From an uncultured Castellaniella sp. (lineage in GTDB: Bacteria > Pseudomonadota > Gammaproteobacteria > Burkholderiales > Burkholderiaceae_B): 64,000 nucleotides of DNA. Shown here one piece after another: positions 1 through 9,622 of the stretch. Location of the stretch: the NCBI RefSeq assembly GCF_937988725.1, contig NZ_CALKHS010000001.1:220016-284015 (forward strand). Direction: 5' to 3'. A program made the position numbers and the translations under genes. Each line of letters starts with the position of its first letter. The stretch's first letter is position 1. The notes below the pieces were generated by a model. That model was not told where the DNA came from and made no database searches. It was given only the letters and a program-made list of their open reading frames with translations.

Positions 1-1281
<1,281 letters not shown>

Positions 1282-1336
1282 GGTCTGCTCCTGTACGGGA
1301 AATATCAAGTTCGAATGTATATCTGTTTAGTGTAAA

Positions 1337-1346
1337 TGTCTATACA
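1337..1346. promoter_or_regulatory. HutC-like operator before hutU
   Basis: TGTCTATACA lies in the 108-nt gap between the FAD dehydrogenase stop and the hutU start. The core GTCTATAC differs from a perfect palindrome at one base. The same core recurs before hutG and, as GTATATAC, before the ABC-importer operon. GntR/HutC regulators bind short AT-centred palindromes of this sort; that this is the HutC site is inferred from its recurrence next to hut genes. Confidence 0.55.
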
Positions 1347-1389
1347 AATTAAACGAGCATGCCGGCGGCCATGCCTGGGTCGTCGGGCC

Positions 1390-2895
1390 TCAGACGTCCA
1401 CGATCCGGCCCGGGTTCAGCCGCGCCTGCGGGTCCAGCAGCCGTCGGATATTCGCCATCAGCTCGCGTTCCGGCGCGCTGCGGCTGTGATGCAGAAAGGG
1501 CTTCTTGATGCGCCCGATGCCGTGTTCGGCGGAAATGCTGCCGCCCACCCGCTCGACTTCCCGGTAGACCAGGGATTCGACCGCCTCCAGATCGCCGGGC
1601 GCATAGGGGCCGGTGGACAAGTGCAGGTTGCCGTCGCCCAGATGGCCGAACAGCAGCCGCTGCGCCGTCGGCCAGCGGGACGCCAGGGCCTGCCGCGTGC
1701 GGGCGATGAAGTCCGGCAGGAGCGCCAGCGGGATGCCGATGTCGAAGGCCACGTAGGGAGCCATCGTGTGCAGGATCTCGCCGATGGTATCGCGCAGCCG
1801 CCAGAGCTGGGCGGCGTGTTCCTGGCTCTGAGGCAGGATCGCATCCAGCACCGTGCCGTCGTCCAGGCAGGATTCCAGGAACGCGTGCAGATCGGCCTGG
1901 GCGCGATCGACGGCGGCCTCGTCGCCGTTCGCGGCGTCGCCCGGTTGCGGATGCGCGGAGGCTTCCCGGTCCGCGAACGATTCCACTTCCAGCAGCACGC
2001 AGATCGGATAGGCTCCGTCGAAAGGCTCCGCCCGCCGCGTCACCGTGGCGGCCGCCTGCAGGTATTCGCGCCACATCACTTCGAATGAGGACAAGGTCGC
2101 CAGGCGCCCTCGGGCGGCCTTCAGCAGCGCCGTCAACTGATCGAAATCGGCCAGTCCCACCAGGGCGCTGTGACGCCGCTCGGGCTTGGGAAACAGCCGC
2201 AGCACCGCCCGCGTGACGATGCCCAGCGTGCCTTCCGTGCCGATGAACAGATGCTTCAGATCCAGGCCGGTGTTGTTCTTCAGGCCCTGGTTCATCATGG
2301 TCAGCACCGTCCCGTCGGCCAGCACGACTTCCAGCCCCAGCACCAGTTCCCGCATGGTGCCGTAGCGCAGCACCCGGTTGCCGCCGACGTTGGTGGCGAC
2401 GTTTCCGCCAATCTGGCAGGACGCCCGCGCCCCGCAATCCATGGGGAAATACCAGCCCTGGGCTTCGACGGCGGCGCACAGGTTCTCCAGCACCATGCCG
2501 GCCTGCACCGTCGCCGTGCCGCTGACGGCGTCCAGATGTTCGATCAGGTCCATCAGTTCCAGCGACAGCACGACGTCGCCCGCGTCCGGCACGGCGCCGC
2601 CCGCCAGGCCGGTGCGCCCGCCCTGGATCGTCAGCTTGCGGCCCTCGCGCCGGCAGGCCCGCACGATGGCGGCGACCTCGTCCGTGCCGCGCGGGCGCAG
2701 GATGCAGTACGGCGGGGCGTCGGCCTTCAGGCCGCTGTCGTCCTGCAGGTAGCGGGCGACGTCGTCGGCGCCCGGCCGCAGGCACGACAGCGTCCGCATC
2801 AGCGCTTCGATCGTGTCGGGCATGGCGGCCGCTTCCGGCGCCTTGGCCATGGCGGGGCGGGACGAAGGCTCGAGGGGCGTGACGGCGTCGTTCAT
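1390..2895 (-). CDS. FAD-linked 2-hydroxyacid dehydrogenase (GlcD/D-lactate dehydrogenase family)
   Basis: 501 aa, cytoplasmic or membrane-peripheral. It belongs to the PCMH-type FAD oxidases related to D-lactate, glycolate and D-2-hydroxyglutarate dehydrogenases. The N-terminal FAD-binding half (about residues 60-240) has RPRGTDEVAAIVRACRR, IQGGRTGLAGGAV, GNVATNVGGNRVLRYG and GTEGTLGIVT. The C-terminal oxidase cap has GHLGDGNLH (about residue 418) and SAEHGIGRIKK (about 452), typical of the 2-hydroxyacid group. The start is ATG 2895, overlapping the aminotransferase stop by 4 nt (ATGA) with GGAGA upstream, so the two are translationally coupled. The longer open frame upstream of 2895 only overlaps the aminotransferase. 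The pairing suggests a hydroxyacid is oxidised to a keto acid and then transaminated; an imidazolelactate/imidazolepyruvate pair would fit the hut context, but the substrate is inferred. Confidence 0.88.
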   Translation of the reverse strand: MNDAVTPLEPSSRPAMAKAPEAAAMPDTIEALMRTLSCLRPGADDVARYLQDDSGLKADAPPYCILRPRGTDEVAAIVRACRREGRKLTIQGGRTGLAGGAVPDAGDVVLSLELMDLIEHLDAVSGTATVQAGMVLENLCAAVEAQGWYFPMDCGARASCQIGGNVATNVGGNRVLRYGTMRELVLGLEVVLADGTVLTMMNQGLKNNTGLDLKHLFIGTEGTLGIVTRAVLRLFPKPERRHSALVGLADFDQLTALLKAARGRLATLSSFEVMWREYLQAAATVTRRAEPFDGAYPICVLLEVESFADREASAHPQPGDAANGDEAAVDRAQADLHAFLESCLDDGTVLDAILPQSQEHAAQLWRLRDTIGEILHTMAPYVAFDIGIPLALLPDFIARTRQALASRWPTAQRLLFGHLGDGNLHLSTGPYAPGDLEAVESLVYREVERVGGSISAEHGIGRIKKPFLHHSRSAPERELMANIRRLLDPQARLNPGRIVDV

Positions 2896-4109
2896 GCGTG
2901 CGTCTCCGGCGCGGTTCGCATCAGCACGTCGGCCAGGGCGTCGGTGAACAGCCCCACGTTCCGGGTGTTCAGTCCCGGCAGGCAGATGCGTCCCGAGTCC
3001 AGCAGATAGACGGCGTGGCGTTCGCGCAGCATCAGGATCTGCTCGGGCCGCAGGCCCGTCAGGCTGAACATGCCCTGGTGCGCCAGCAGATAGCGGGCGG
3101 GGTAGTCGGGCGCCTTGTCGGCCAGCTGTTCCACCGCCTGGCCGCGCATGGAGCGGATGCGGGCGCGCATCGCGGCGACCTCGTCGCGCCACAGCCGGTT
3201 CAGCTCGGGATCGCCCAGGACCCGGGCGATGACCTGGGCGCCGTGCACGGGCGGGTTGGAATAGATGCGCCGCACGATGGCGATCAACTGGCCCAGCACG
3301 GCCGGCACGTGGGCCGCCTGTTCGCACACCACCGACAGCCCGCCGCAGCGTTCGCCGTAAAAGGAGAAGTTCTTGGAAAAGGAATTCGCCACCAGGTACG
3401 CCATGCCGGATTCGGCCAGCAGGCGCACGGCCAGCGCGTCTTCGTCCAGGCCCTGGCCGAATCCCTGGTAGGCCAGGTCCAGGAAGGGGATCAGGCCCCC
3501 GCGCCGCATCAGGGCGATCAGCGCGCCCCATTGCTCGGCCGTCAGGTCAGCGCCGCTGGGATTGTGGCAGCAGGGGTGCAGCAGCACGATGCTGCGGGCC
3601 GGCAGCGTCGCCAGCGCGTCCATCATCGCGTCGAAGCGCACTCCGTGGGTGGCGGGGTCGTAGTAGGGATAGCGGTGCGTGGCGATGCCCGCGCCGGAAA
3701 AGATCGCGAAATGATTGTCCCAGGCCGGGTCGCTGATCCAGACGGCGCTGTCGGGATAGGCGGCGTGCAGGAAGTCCGCGCCGACCTTCAGCGCCCCCGT
3801 GCCGCCCACGCTCTGGATCGTCGCCACCCGCTGCTCGTTCAGCGCGGGGCTGTCGGCGCCCAGCACCAGCCGCTGCACGGCCAGGCGGTAGGATTCCAGG
3901 CCCTCGATGGGCAGGTAGGTGCGCGGCCGTTCCTGTTGCGCCAGCAGGGCTTCGGCCTGCTTGACGCATTGCAGCACCGGGATGCGGCCGTCCTCGTCGT
4001 AGTACAGGCCGACCGTCAGGTCGACCTTGTCGGCGCGGGGGTCGCGGCGGCAGGCGTTGCCCAGTTCGAAGATCGGGTCGCCGGCGAAGGAAGGAATATG
4101 GGAAAACAT
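2892..4109 (-). CDS. Aromatic/aspartate-type aminotransferase (class I, PLP)
   Basis: 405 aa, close to TyrB/AspC in length. It transfers amino groups between aromatic (or aspartate) amino acids and 2-oxo acids. Seen: VDLTVGLYYDEDGRIPVL near the start, SVGGTGALKVG, SDPAWDNH, HPCCHNPSGADLT, DLAYQGFGQG, and the PLP-lysine region SFSKNFSFYGERCGG with Lys246. The substrate-binding arginine near the C-terminus is in the stretch DSGRICLPGLN. ATG 4109 is preceded by AGGA at about 9 nt. It sits 41 nt after the ABC ATPase gene and overlaps the FAD dehydrogenase by 4 nt, so it belongs to the importer operon. TyrB-type enzymes also accept histidine; combined with the HutC-like site before this operon, a histidine/imidazolepyruvate role is plausible but not shown. 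Confidence 0.92.
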   Translation of the reverse strand: MFSHIPSFAGDPIFELGNACRRDPRADKVDLTVGLYYDEDGRIPVLQCVKQAEALLAQQERPRTYLPIEGLESYRLAVQRLVLGADSPALNEQRVATIQSVGGTGALKVGADFLHAAYPDSAVWISDPAWDNHFAIFSGAGIATHRYPYYDPATHGVRFDAMMDALATLPARSIVLLHPCCHNPSGADLTAEQWGALIALMRRGGLIPFLDLAYQGFGQGLDEDALAVRLLAESGMAYLVANSFSKNFSFYGERCGGLSVVCEQAAHVPAVLGQLIAIVRRIYSNPPVHGAQVIARVLGDPELNRLWRDEVAAMRARIRSMRGQAVEQLADKAPDYPARYLLAHQGMFSLTGLRPEQILMLRERHAVYLLDSGRICLPGLNTRNVGLFTDALADVLMRTAPETHA

Positions 4110-4150
4110 GAGATCAGCGTCCTGTGTGATCGTCTGGCCGCGCGGGCGGC

Positions 4151-4969
<819 letters not shown>

Positions 4970-4984
4970 GCGGGATTCCGTCAA

Positions 4985-5647
4985 TCAGCGCTGCAGATAG
5001 CGGCTGGCCTTCAGTTCGGCCCAGCCGCCCAGTTTCTGCGTGATGGCGACCAGGATCAGGTAGCACACGCACAGCACCAGGGTGGTTTCGACGTAGATGA
5101 ATTGTTCGGAGCCGATCTGCGTCAGCACGGCCGTCAGTTCGGGCACCGTGATGATGGACAGCACGGACGTTTCCTTGCTGAGGATGATGATCATGTTGAT
5201 CAGGGCCGGCGTGATGATCACCAGCATCTGCGGCAGCTGCACGCGCCAGATGGTGCTGATGCGCGACAGGCCCAGGCAGTCCGCGGCCTCGACCTGGCCG
5301 GCCGGCACCGACAGAAAGCCCGAACGGAAGATCTCGGCGAAATAGGCGCTACCGTACAGCGCCAGCGACACGATGCCCGCGTCCATCGCCGACAGCGACA
5401 CGCCGAAATTCGGCCCGCCGTAGTACAGGATGAACAGCTGCACCAGGAAGGGCGTGGTGCGCAGGACCTCGATGTAGACCCGCAGCACCGCCCGCACCCA
5501 GCGGCCCGTGAACAACTGCAGCACGGCGATCACGAAACCCACCGCCATGCCCAGGGCCACGGCGCCGATCCAACTGATGATCGTGACGCCGAAACCATCC
5601 AGGATCTGGCCGCTGTATTGCGAAATCAGGGAAAAGTCCACCGACAT
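4985..5647 (-). CDS. Polar amino-acid ABC importer, inner-membrane permease
   Basis: 220 aa, HisM/GlnP type, about five membrane segments. The conserved cytoplasmic EAA loop that contacts the ATPase reads QVEAADCLGLSRISTIWRVQLPQ in the protein's second half. The N-terminal half has EVLRTTPFLVQLFILYYG, characteristic of the HisMQ subfamily. The start overlaps the upstream permease stop by one base (TGATG at 5647), showing tight coupling. The pair forms the heterodimeric channel for the binding protein encoded at 6388-7218. Confidence 0.94.
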   Translation of the reverse strand: MSVDFSLISQYSGQILDGFGVTIISWIGAVALGMAVGFVIAVLQLFTGRWVRAVLRVYIEVLRTTPFLVQLFILYYGGPNFGVSLSAMDAGIVSLALYGSAYFAEIFRSGFLSVPAGQVEAADCLGLSRISTIWRVQLPQMLVIITPALINMIIILSKETSVLSIITVPELTAVLTQIGSEQFIYVETTLVLCVCYLILVAITQKLGGWAELKASRYLQR

Positions 5648-6297
5648 CAGGCTCTCCCGAAGCGCTGTTCGGCGTAGTGGCCCACGATCGACAGCACGCC
5701 GTTGATCAGCATGTAGGCCAGGCCCGCGATCAGGTAGGCTTCCAGCGGCCGGAATGTGCTGGCCGCGACGTTCTGCGCCGTGCGGGTGATTTCCGCCACT
5801 CCCACGACGGAAATCAGGGCAGACGCCTTGATCAGCAGGATCATTTCATTGATCAGCGACGGCGTGGTCAGTTTCAGCGCCTGGGGGATCTCGATGCGGA
5901 CCAGCGTGTGCGCGGACGACAGGCCCACCATGTGGGCGGCTTCGATCTGGCCGCGCGGGATGCCCATGAAGCCGCCGCGCAGGATCTCGCCCAGGTAGGC
6001 GCCCTCGCACAGCGAAATGGCGGCGATGGCCGCCGTCAGCGGCGACACGTTGATCCCCAGGGTGGGCAGGAAATAGTAGGCCAGCATCAGCTGCACCAGC
6101 AGCGGCACCCCGCGAAACAGGAAAGTATAGAAATTGCCGCAGCGCCGGACCCAGGCCGACGGCGACAGGCAGGCGGTCACGACCAGGATGGCGATCACGA
6201 ACCCCAGCATCAGCCCGATCACGGAGACGAAGATCGTCATCTGCGAGGCCTTCATGATCAGGGGCAGGGCTTGCGTGAAAGTGCTGGCGTCAAACAT
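5647..6297 (-). CDS. Polar amino-acid ABC importer, inner-membrane permease
   Basis: 216 aa, HisQ/GlnP type, partner of the permease encoded downstream. Typical subfamily features are FRGVPLLVQLMLAYYFLPTL in the first half and the EAA loop GQIEAAHMVGLSSAHTLVRIEIPQ. About five membrane-spanning stretches are visible. ATG 6297. The 90-nt gap between the binding-protein gene and this start contains a GC-rich hairpin that could lower permease expression relative to the binding protein. Confidence 0.94.
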   Translation of the reverse strand: MFDASTFTQALPLIMKASQMTIFVSVIGLMLGFVIAILVVTACLSPSAWVRRCGNFYTFLFRGVPLLVQLMLAYYFLPTLGINVSPLTAAIAAISLCEGAYLGEILRGGFMGIPRGQIEAAHMVGLSSAHTLVRIEIPQALKLTTPSLINEMILLIKASALISVVGVAEITRTAQNVAASTFRPLEAYLIAGLAYMLINGVLSIVGHYAEQRFGRA

Positions 6298-6350
6298 GGT
6301 CGCGCTGGAGGAAGACGCGGGGCTCGGGCCCCGCCGTAGTGGGCGGCCGG

Positions 6351-6378
6351 CCGGCGGGCTCGCGCGCGAACCCGCCGG
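6351..6378 (-). repeat. Intercistronic hairpin between binding-protein and permease genes
   Basis: CCGGCGGG (6351-6358) pairs with CCCGCCGG (6371-6378) around a 12-nt GC-rich loop. It has no T-run, so it is not a standard terminator. Such hairpins often follow binding-protein genes in ABC operons and stabilise the upstream message; the role here is inferred. Confidence 0.5.
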
Positions 6379-6387
6379 GCAGGGGGA

Positions 6388-7218
6388 TCAGACGTTCGGG
6401 ACGAAGTCTTCGGTGGGCACCGGCATTTCCATGCCGAACCATTTTTCCTGCAGCGCCTTCAGGCGGCCGTCCTTGTGCATGTCCAGGATGACCTTGTCGA
6501 TGGCGGCGATCAGCGAATCGCTGTCGGCGCCCTTATGCCCCATGAAGGCGAAGTACACCTTCTTCCCGATGCTGGGCTGGACCACCGCGAACGTGTCGGG
6601 GCGTTCCTTCGCCGCCACGGCGATATTGGTGATCGAATGGCCCACGGCCATGATGCGCCCGTTGGCCAGATCGGCGTAGGCCTGGTTGAAGTCCACGTAT
6701 TCGCGGATCTCGGGCGCCGGCTTCAGGGTTTCGGCGTAGGCCTTGGTCTGCGCCAGCTGCGACGAGCCGCGCTGGCTGCCGATGATCTTGCCCGCCACCT
6801 GTTCGGGCTTGGTGAAGTCCTTGTTCTTGGCGCTCTTCAGGAAAGCCACCGTGCCGTCGGCGATGGGCAGGGTGAAGTGGTAGCGTTCCTTGCGCGCCTT
6901 GGTGACATTCAACGGGCCACCCACCATGTCGAATTTCTTCGCATCCAGGCCCGGCAGCACGCTGGCCCAGGGCAGGTCGATGAAGCGGATCTTCACGCCC
7001 AGGGATTTGCCGACTTCGGCGAAGAATTCCTTGTTGAAGCCTTCCTGCTTGCCGTCCTTCAGGAAGTCGAAGGGCGCGAACTGCATTTCGGTGCCGATGA
7101 CCAGTTCGCCGGCCTTCTGCACATCGGCCAGCTGGTCCGCCTGGGCGGGCAGGGTGAACGACGCGGCGGCCAGGCAACTGCTGGCCAGCAGCCATTTGAG
7201 TGTCGGGGTGATGCGCAT
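6388..7218 (-). CDS. Polar amino-acid ABC importer, periplasmic binding protein
   Basis: 276 aa, bacterial extracellular solute-binding family 3. The N-terminus is a clear Sec signal peptide (MRIT, then a hydrophobic stretch ending near AQA, residue about 27). The mature start QLADVQKAGELVIGTEMQFAPFDF and FDMVGGPLNVTKARKERYHFTLPIADG are typical of the family. ATG 7218 has AGGAG about 8 nt upstream. It is the first gene of the operon, with a HutC-like palindrome about 105 bp upstream, so histidine, urocanate or a related imidazole compound is a reasonable guess for the ligand. The sequence alone does not fix the specificity. Confidence 0.94.
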   Translation of the reverse strand: MRITPTLKWLLASSCLAAASFTLPAQADQLADVQKAGELVIGTEMQFAPFDFLKDGKQEGFNKEFFAEVGKSLGVKIRFIDLPWASVLPGLDAKKFDMVGGPLNVTKARKERYHFTLPIADGTVAFLKSAKNKDFTKPEQVAGKIIGSQRGSSQLAQTKAYAETLKPAPEIREYVDFNQAYADLANGRIMAVGHSITNIAVAAKERPDTFAVVQPSIGKKVYFAFMGHKGADSDSLIAAIDKVILDMHKDGRLKALQEKWFGMEMPVPTEDFVPNV

Positions 7219-7320
7219 GGTGTTGTCTCCTGGGTTTGCGGGACAGCGTGGACGTGCCCCCGATGCGGGAAATCATAGTGGATCTGCGCTGCATCCGGGC
7301 TTCTCGATGCCCTTTGGAAA

Positions 7321-7330
7321 AGTATATACA
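7321..7330. promoter_or_regulatory. HutC-like operator before the ABC importer operon
   Basis: AGTATATACA carries the perfect palindrome GTATATAC (7322-7329). It lies about 105 bp upstream of the binding-protein start and matches, within one base, the core found before hutU and hutG. It would place importer, aminotransferase and FAD dehydrogenase under HutC; inference from the shared motif. Confidence 0.5.
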
Positions 7331-7480
7331 TTGGCAATAGGCTGTCAATTCCAGAGTGGGGCGCTGCCCCGCGCCAGCACTGGATTAAGGGTAAATCCCA
7401 GGCGGATGGCCGCCGCTTCAGGCCGTCCGCGGAGCGCCGCCCGGCAGTCTCCGGAATGCGTGCGCCGTCCGGATTTCCTC

Positions 7481-7510
7481 TTGACAGGACCTAAATACGA
7501 ATCGTAGACT
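7481..7510 (+). promoter_or_regulatory. Sigma70-type promoter for ubiX operon
   Basis: TTGACA (7481-7486) is a consensus -35 box. TAGACT (7505-7510) is a fair -10 box at 18-nt spacing. Transcription would begin near 7517, just at the first of two tandem palindromic sites, and ubiX starts at 7597. Confidence 0.6.
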
Positions 7511-7519
7511 TGCCGGAAA

Positions 7520-7536
7520 GTTGCATTATAAGAAAC
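7520..7536. promoter_or_regulatory. Degenerate copy of IclR-type operator
   Basis: The 17 bases at 7520-7536 (GTTGCATTATAAGAAAC) match the perfect palindrome at 7540-7556 at 12 of 17 positions. The offset is exactly 20 bp, about two helical turns, so two regulator dimers or tetramer halves could bind the same DNA face. Confidence 0.45.
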
Positions 7537-7539
7537 TAA

Positions 7540-7556
7540 GTTGCGTATTACGCAAC
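7540..7556. promoter_or_regulatory. Perfect 17-bp palindrome, probable IclR-family operator
   Basis: GTTGCGTA, a central T, then TACGCAAC: perfect eight-base arms. It lies just downstream of the -10 box of the ubiX promoter, where bound protein would block transcription. The shape resembles the 15-17-bp palindromes bound by IclR-family regulators such as PcaU/PcaR, and an IclR gene ends this gene group (12153-12947). Assignment to that regulator is inferred. Confidence 0.55.
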
Positions 7557-7596
7557 CATAGAACCGGGAACAACACCGGTCTGCGGAGACTTCCCC

Positions 7597-8175
7597 ATGA
7601 GCGGCACACGCAGGTTGATCGTCGGTATAAGCGGTGCGTCGGGCATCGTGCTCGGGGTGCGCATGCTGCGCGCGCTGCGCGAGTGCGCGGTCGAGACTCA
7701 TCTGGTCATGACGCGCTCGGCCAAGGTGACCCTGGCGCATGAACTGACGCTCAAAGTCGCCGACATAGAAAGCCTTGCCGACCATGTCCATTCGATCGAC
7801 GACATCGGCGCCGCCATATCCAGCGGGTCGTTCAAGACCGCCGGGATGGTCGTGGCGCCGTGCTCGATCCGCAGCCTGTCGGAAATCGCGACCGGGGTGA
7901 CGTCCAATCTCCTGACGCGCGCGGCCGACGTGGTCCTGAAAGAGCGTCGCCGCCTGGTGTTGCTGGTGCGCGAGACTCCGCTGCATCTGGGGCACCTGCG
8001 CAGCCTGACGCAGGTCACCGAGGCCGGGGCCATCGTGATGCCGCCCGTGCCGGCCTTCTACGCGCGGCCCGGGTCGATCGAGGAAATGGTCGACCACACC
8101 GTGGGGCGGGCGCTGGATCTGTTCGATATCGACGCCGGGCTCGTCAAGCGCTGGGGCGGCGGCCGCCAGGCCTGA
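7597..8175 (+). CDS. UbiX-family flavin prenyltransferase
   Basis: 192 aa, the usual length. UbiX attaches a dimethylallyl group to FMN, giving the prenylated flavin needed by UbiD decarboxylases. Seen: GISGASGIVLGVRML at the N-terminus, VVAPCSIRSLSEIATG in the middle, then NLLTRAADVVLKERRRLVLL and RETPLHLGHLRS and MPPVPAFYARP, all family hallmarks. ATG 7597 has GGAG about 9 nt upstream. It is followed by a UbiD gene, so this is probably a catabolic pair serving one another rather than the ubiquinone-biosynthesis UbiX; such paralogues are common beside aromatic-acid decarboxylases. Confidence 0.93.
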   Translation: MSGTRRLIVGISGASGIVLGVRMLRALRECAVETHLVMTRSAKVTLAHELTLKVADIESLADHVHSIDDIGAAISSGSFKTAGMVVAPCSIRSLSEIATGVTSNLLTRAADVVLKERRRLVLLVRETPLHLGHLRSLTQVTEAGAIVMPPVPAFYARPGSIEEMVDHTVGRALDLFDIDAGLVKRWGGGRQA

Positions 8176-8236
8176 AAAATGGGGCGGGCGCCGCGCCGCC
8201 CGCATGTCTGTCCAGTCTGCAAACAACAGGATCGTT

Positions 8237-9565
8237 ATGCGCAACTACATGAATCGTCTCCGCGACAAGAATGAATTGATGGAAGTGCACCGCGAGGTCG
8301 ACCCGCGGCATGAATTGGCGGCGGTCACCGCGGCCGCCCACAAGGCCTGGGGCAAGCCGATCCTGTTCCACAAGGTCAAAGGCACGGCGCTGCCGGTGCT
8401 GACGAACATCTACGGATCGCGCCAGCGCCTGGCCGACATCCTCGGCATCAGTCCCGAGAATTTCTGCAAGGAGTGGAACGAACTCGCGGACATCGCCAGC
8501 ACGAGAGGCAGCGAACTCGTCGCATCGAAGCCGGAGGACACGCCTTCCCTGGTCGATTGCAAACTCAGCGACCTGCCGCTGATCACCTATTCCGAAAAAG
8601 ACGTGGGGCCGTATTTCACGTCCGCCATGTTCCTGGCCAAGGATCCCGAGACCGGGGTCAGGAATCTCTCGTTTCACCGCTCGATGTACGTCAGCGACCA
8701 GGAACTGCGCTGCCGCCTCGCGCCGAAACACCACCTGACGATCTATCACGAGAAGGCCGAACAGGCCGGCCAGCCGCTGGAGGCCGCCATGCTGATCGGG
8801 CCGCCTCCCGCCAGCTTCCTGACGGCCGCCGCGCCCCTGCCTTACGATGCGGATGAACTGCTGGTGGCGGCGCAGCTGTCGGGCGAGTCGATCGAAATGC
8901 GACCCTGCAAGCATATCGATCTGATGGTCCCCGCAAGCACCGAGATCGTCATCGAAGGCCGCTTCCTGCCCAACATCCGCCGGCCCGAGGGCCCCTTCGG
9001 GGAATTCATGGGCTACTACACGCCCGAAGGCAACAATGCGGTGTTCGAGGTCCTGGGCGTCACGCGTCGCAGCGACGCGATCTTCCACAGCATCCTCTGC
9101 GGATCTTCCGAGGAAGTCCTGACGCTCGAACTGTCCGTGGCCGCGAACATCTACCAGCGGATCAGCGCGGTGCTGCCTGGCATCGTCGATGTGACGTGCC
9201 ATCCCTTCGTGCTTCACACCGTGGTCAAGATCCGGCAGCAGTACGAGGGTCATGCGCGGCAGGTCCTGCTGGCGGTGTTCGGCGCCGAGCCCACCTGGGC
9301 CAAGATGTGCACCGTGGTCGACGAGGACGTCGACATCTACGACATGGATGACGTCACCTGGGCGACCCTGACGCGCTCGCGCCCGGACAAGGATGTCATG
9401 ATCATCCCCGAGACGCCATCCTTCTACCGGGACGAACAAAAAGATCACTGGGGGCGGCTGGGCATCGACGCGACCGTGCCGTTCCATCGCAGGGCCGAGT
9501 TCGAGCGCAAGAAGGTGCCCGGGGTCGATCGCGTCAATCTTGGCGAGTACTTTTCACAATCCTGA
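8237..9565 (+). CDS. UbiD-family prenyl-FMN-dependent decarboxylase
   Basis: 442 aa from ATG 8237, which has AGGA about 7 nt upstream; an in-frame ATG at 8204 would add 11 residues with no family match. The family reversibly decarboxylates aromatic and unsaturated acids. Seen: LRDKNELMEVHREVDPRHELAA at the N-terminus, LFHKVKGTALPVLTNIYGSR, SFHRSMYVSD, and PEGPFGEFMGYYTPEGNN, which holds the two conserved acidic residues of the active-site region. UbiX encoded upstream would supply the cofactor. The downstream NitT/TauT-type importer and IclR regulator suggest an imported aromatic or heteroaromatic carboxylate; the actual substrate cannot be read from the sequence. Confidence 0.92.
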   Translation: MRNYMNRLRDKNELMEVHREVDPRHELAAVTAAAHKAWGKPILFHKVKGTALPVLTNIYGSRQRLADILGISPENFCKEWNELADIASTRGSELVASKPEDTPSLVDCKLSDLPLITYSEKDVGPYFTSAMFLAKDPETGVRNLSFHRSMYVSDQELRCRLAPKHHLTIYHEKAEQAGQPLEAAMLIGPPPASFLTAAAPLPYDADELLVAAQLSGESIEMRPCKHIDLMVPASTEIVIEGRFLPNIRRPEGPFGEFMGYYTPEGNNAVFEVLGVTRRSDAIFHSILCGSSEEVLTLELSVAANIYQRISAVLPGIVDVTCHPFVLHTVVKIRQQYEGHARQVLLAVFGAEPTWAKMCTVVDEDVDIYDMDDVTWATLTRSRPDKDVMIIPETPSFYRDEQKDHWGRLGIDATVPFHRRAEFERKKVPGVDRVNLGEYFSQS

Positions 9566-9622
9566 ACAAGCAGCGGCAATACATTCCTTCAACGAGCATC
9601 AATCAATTGGGCCGAGGACGAC

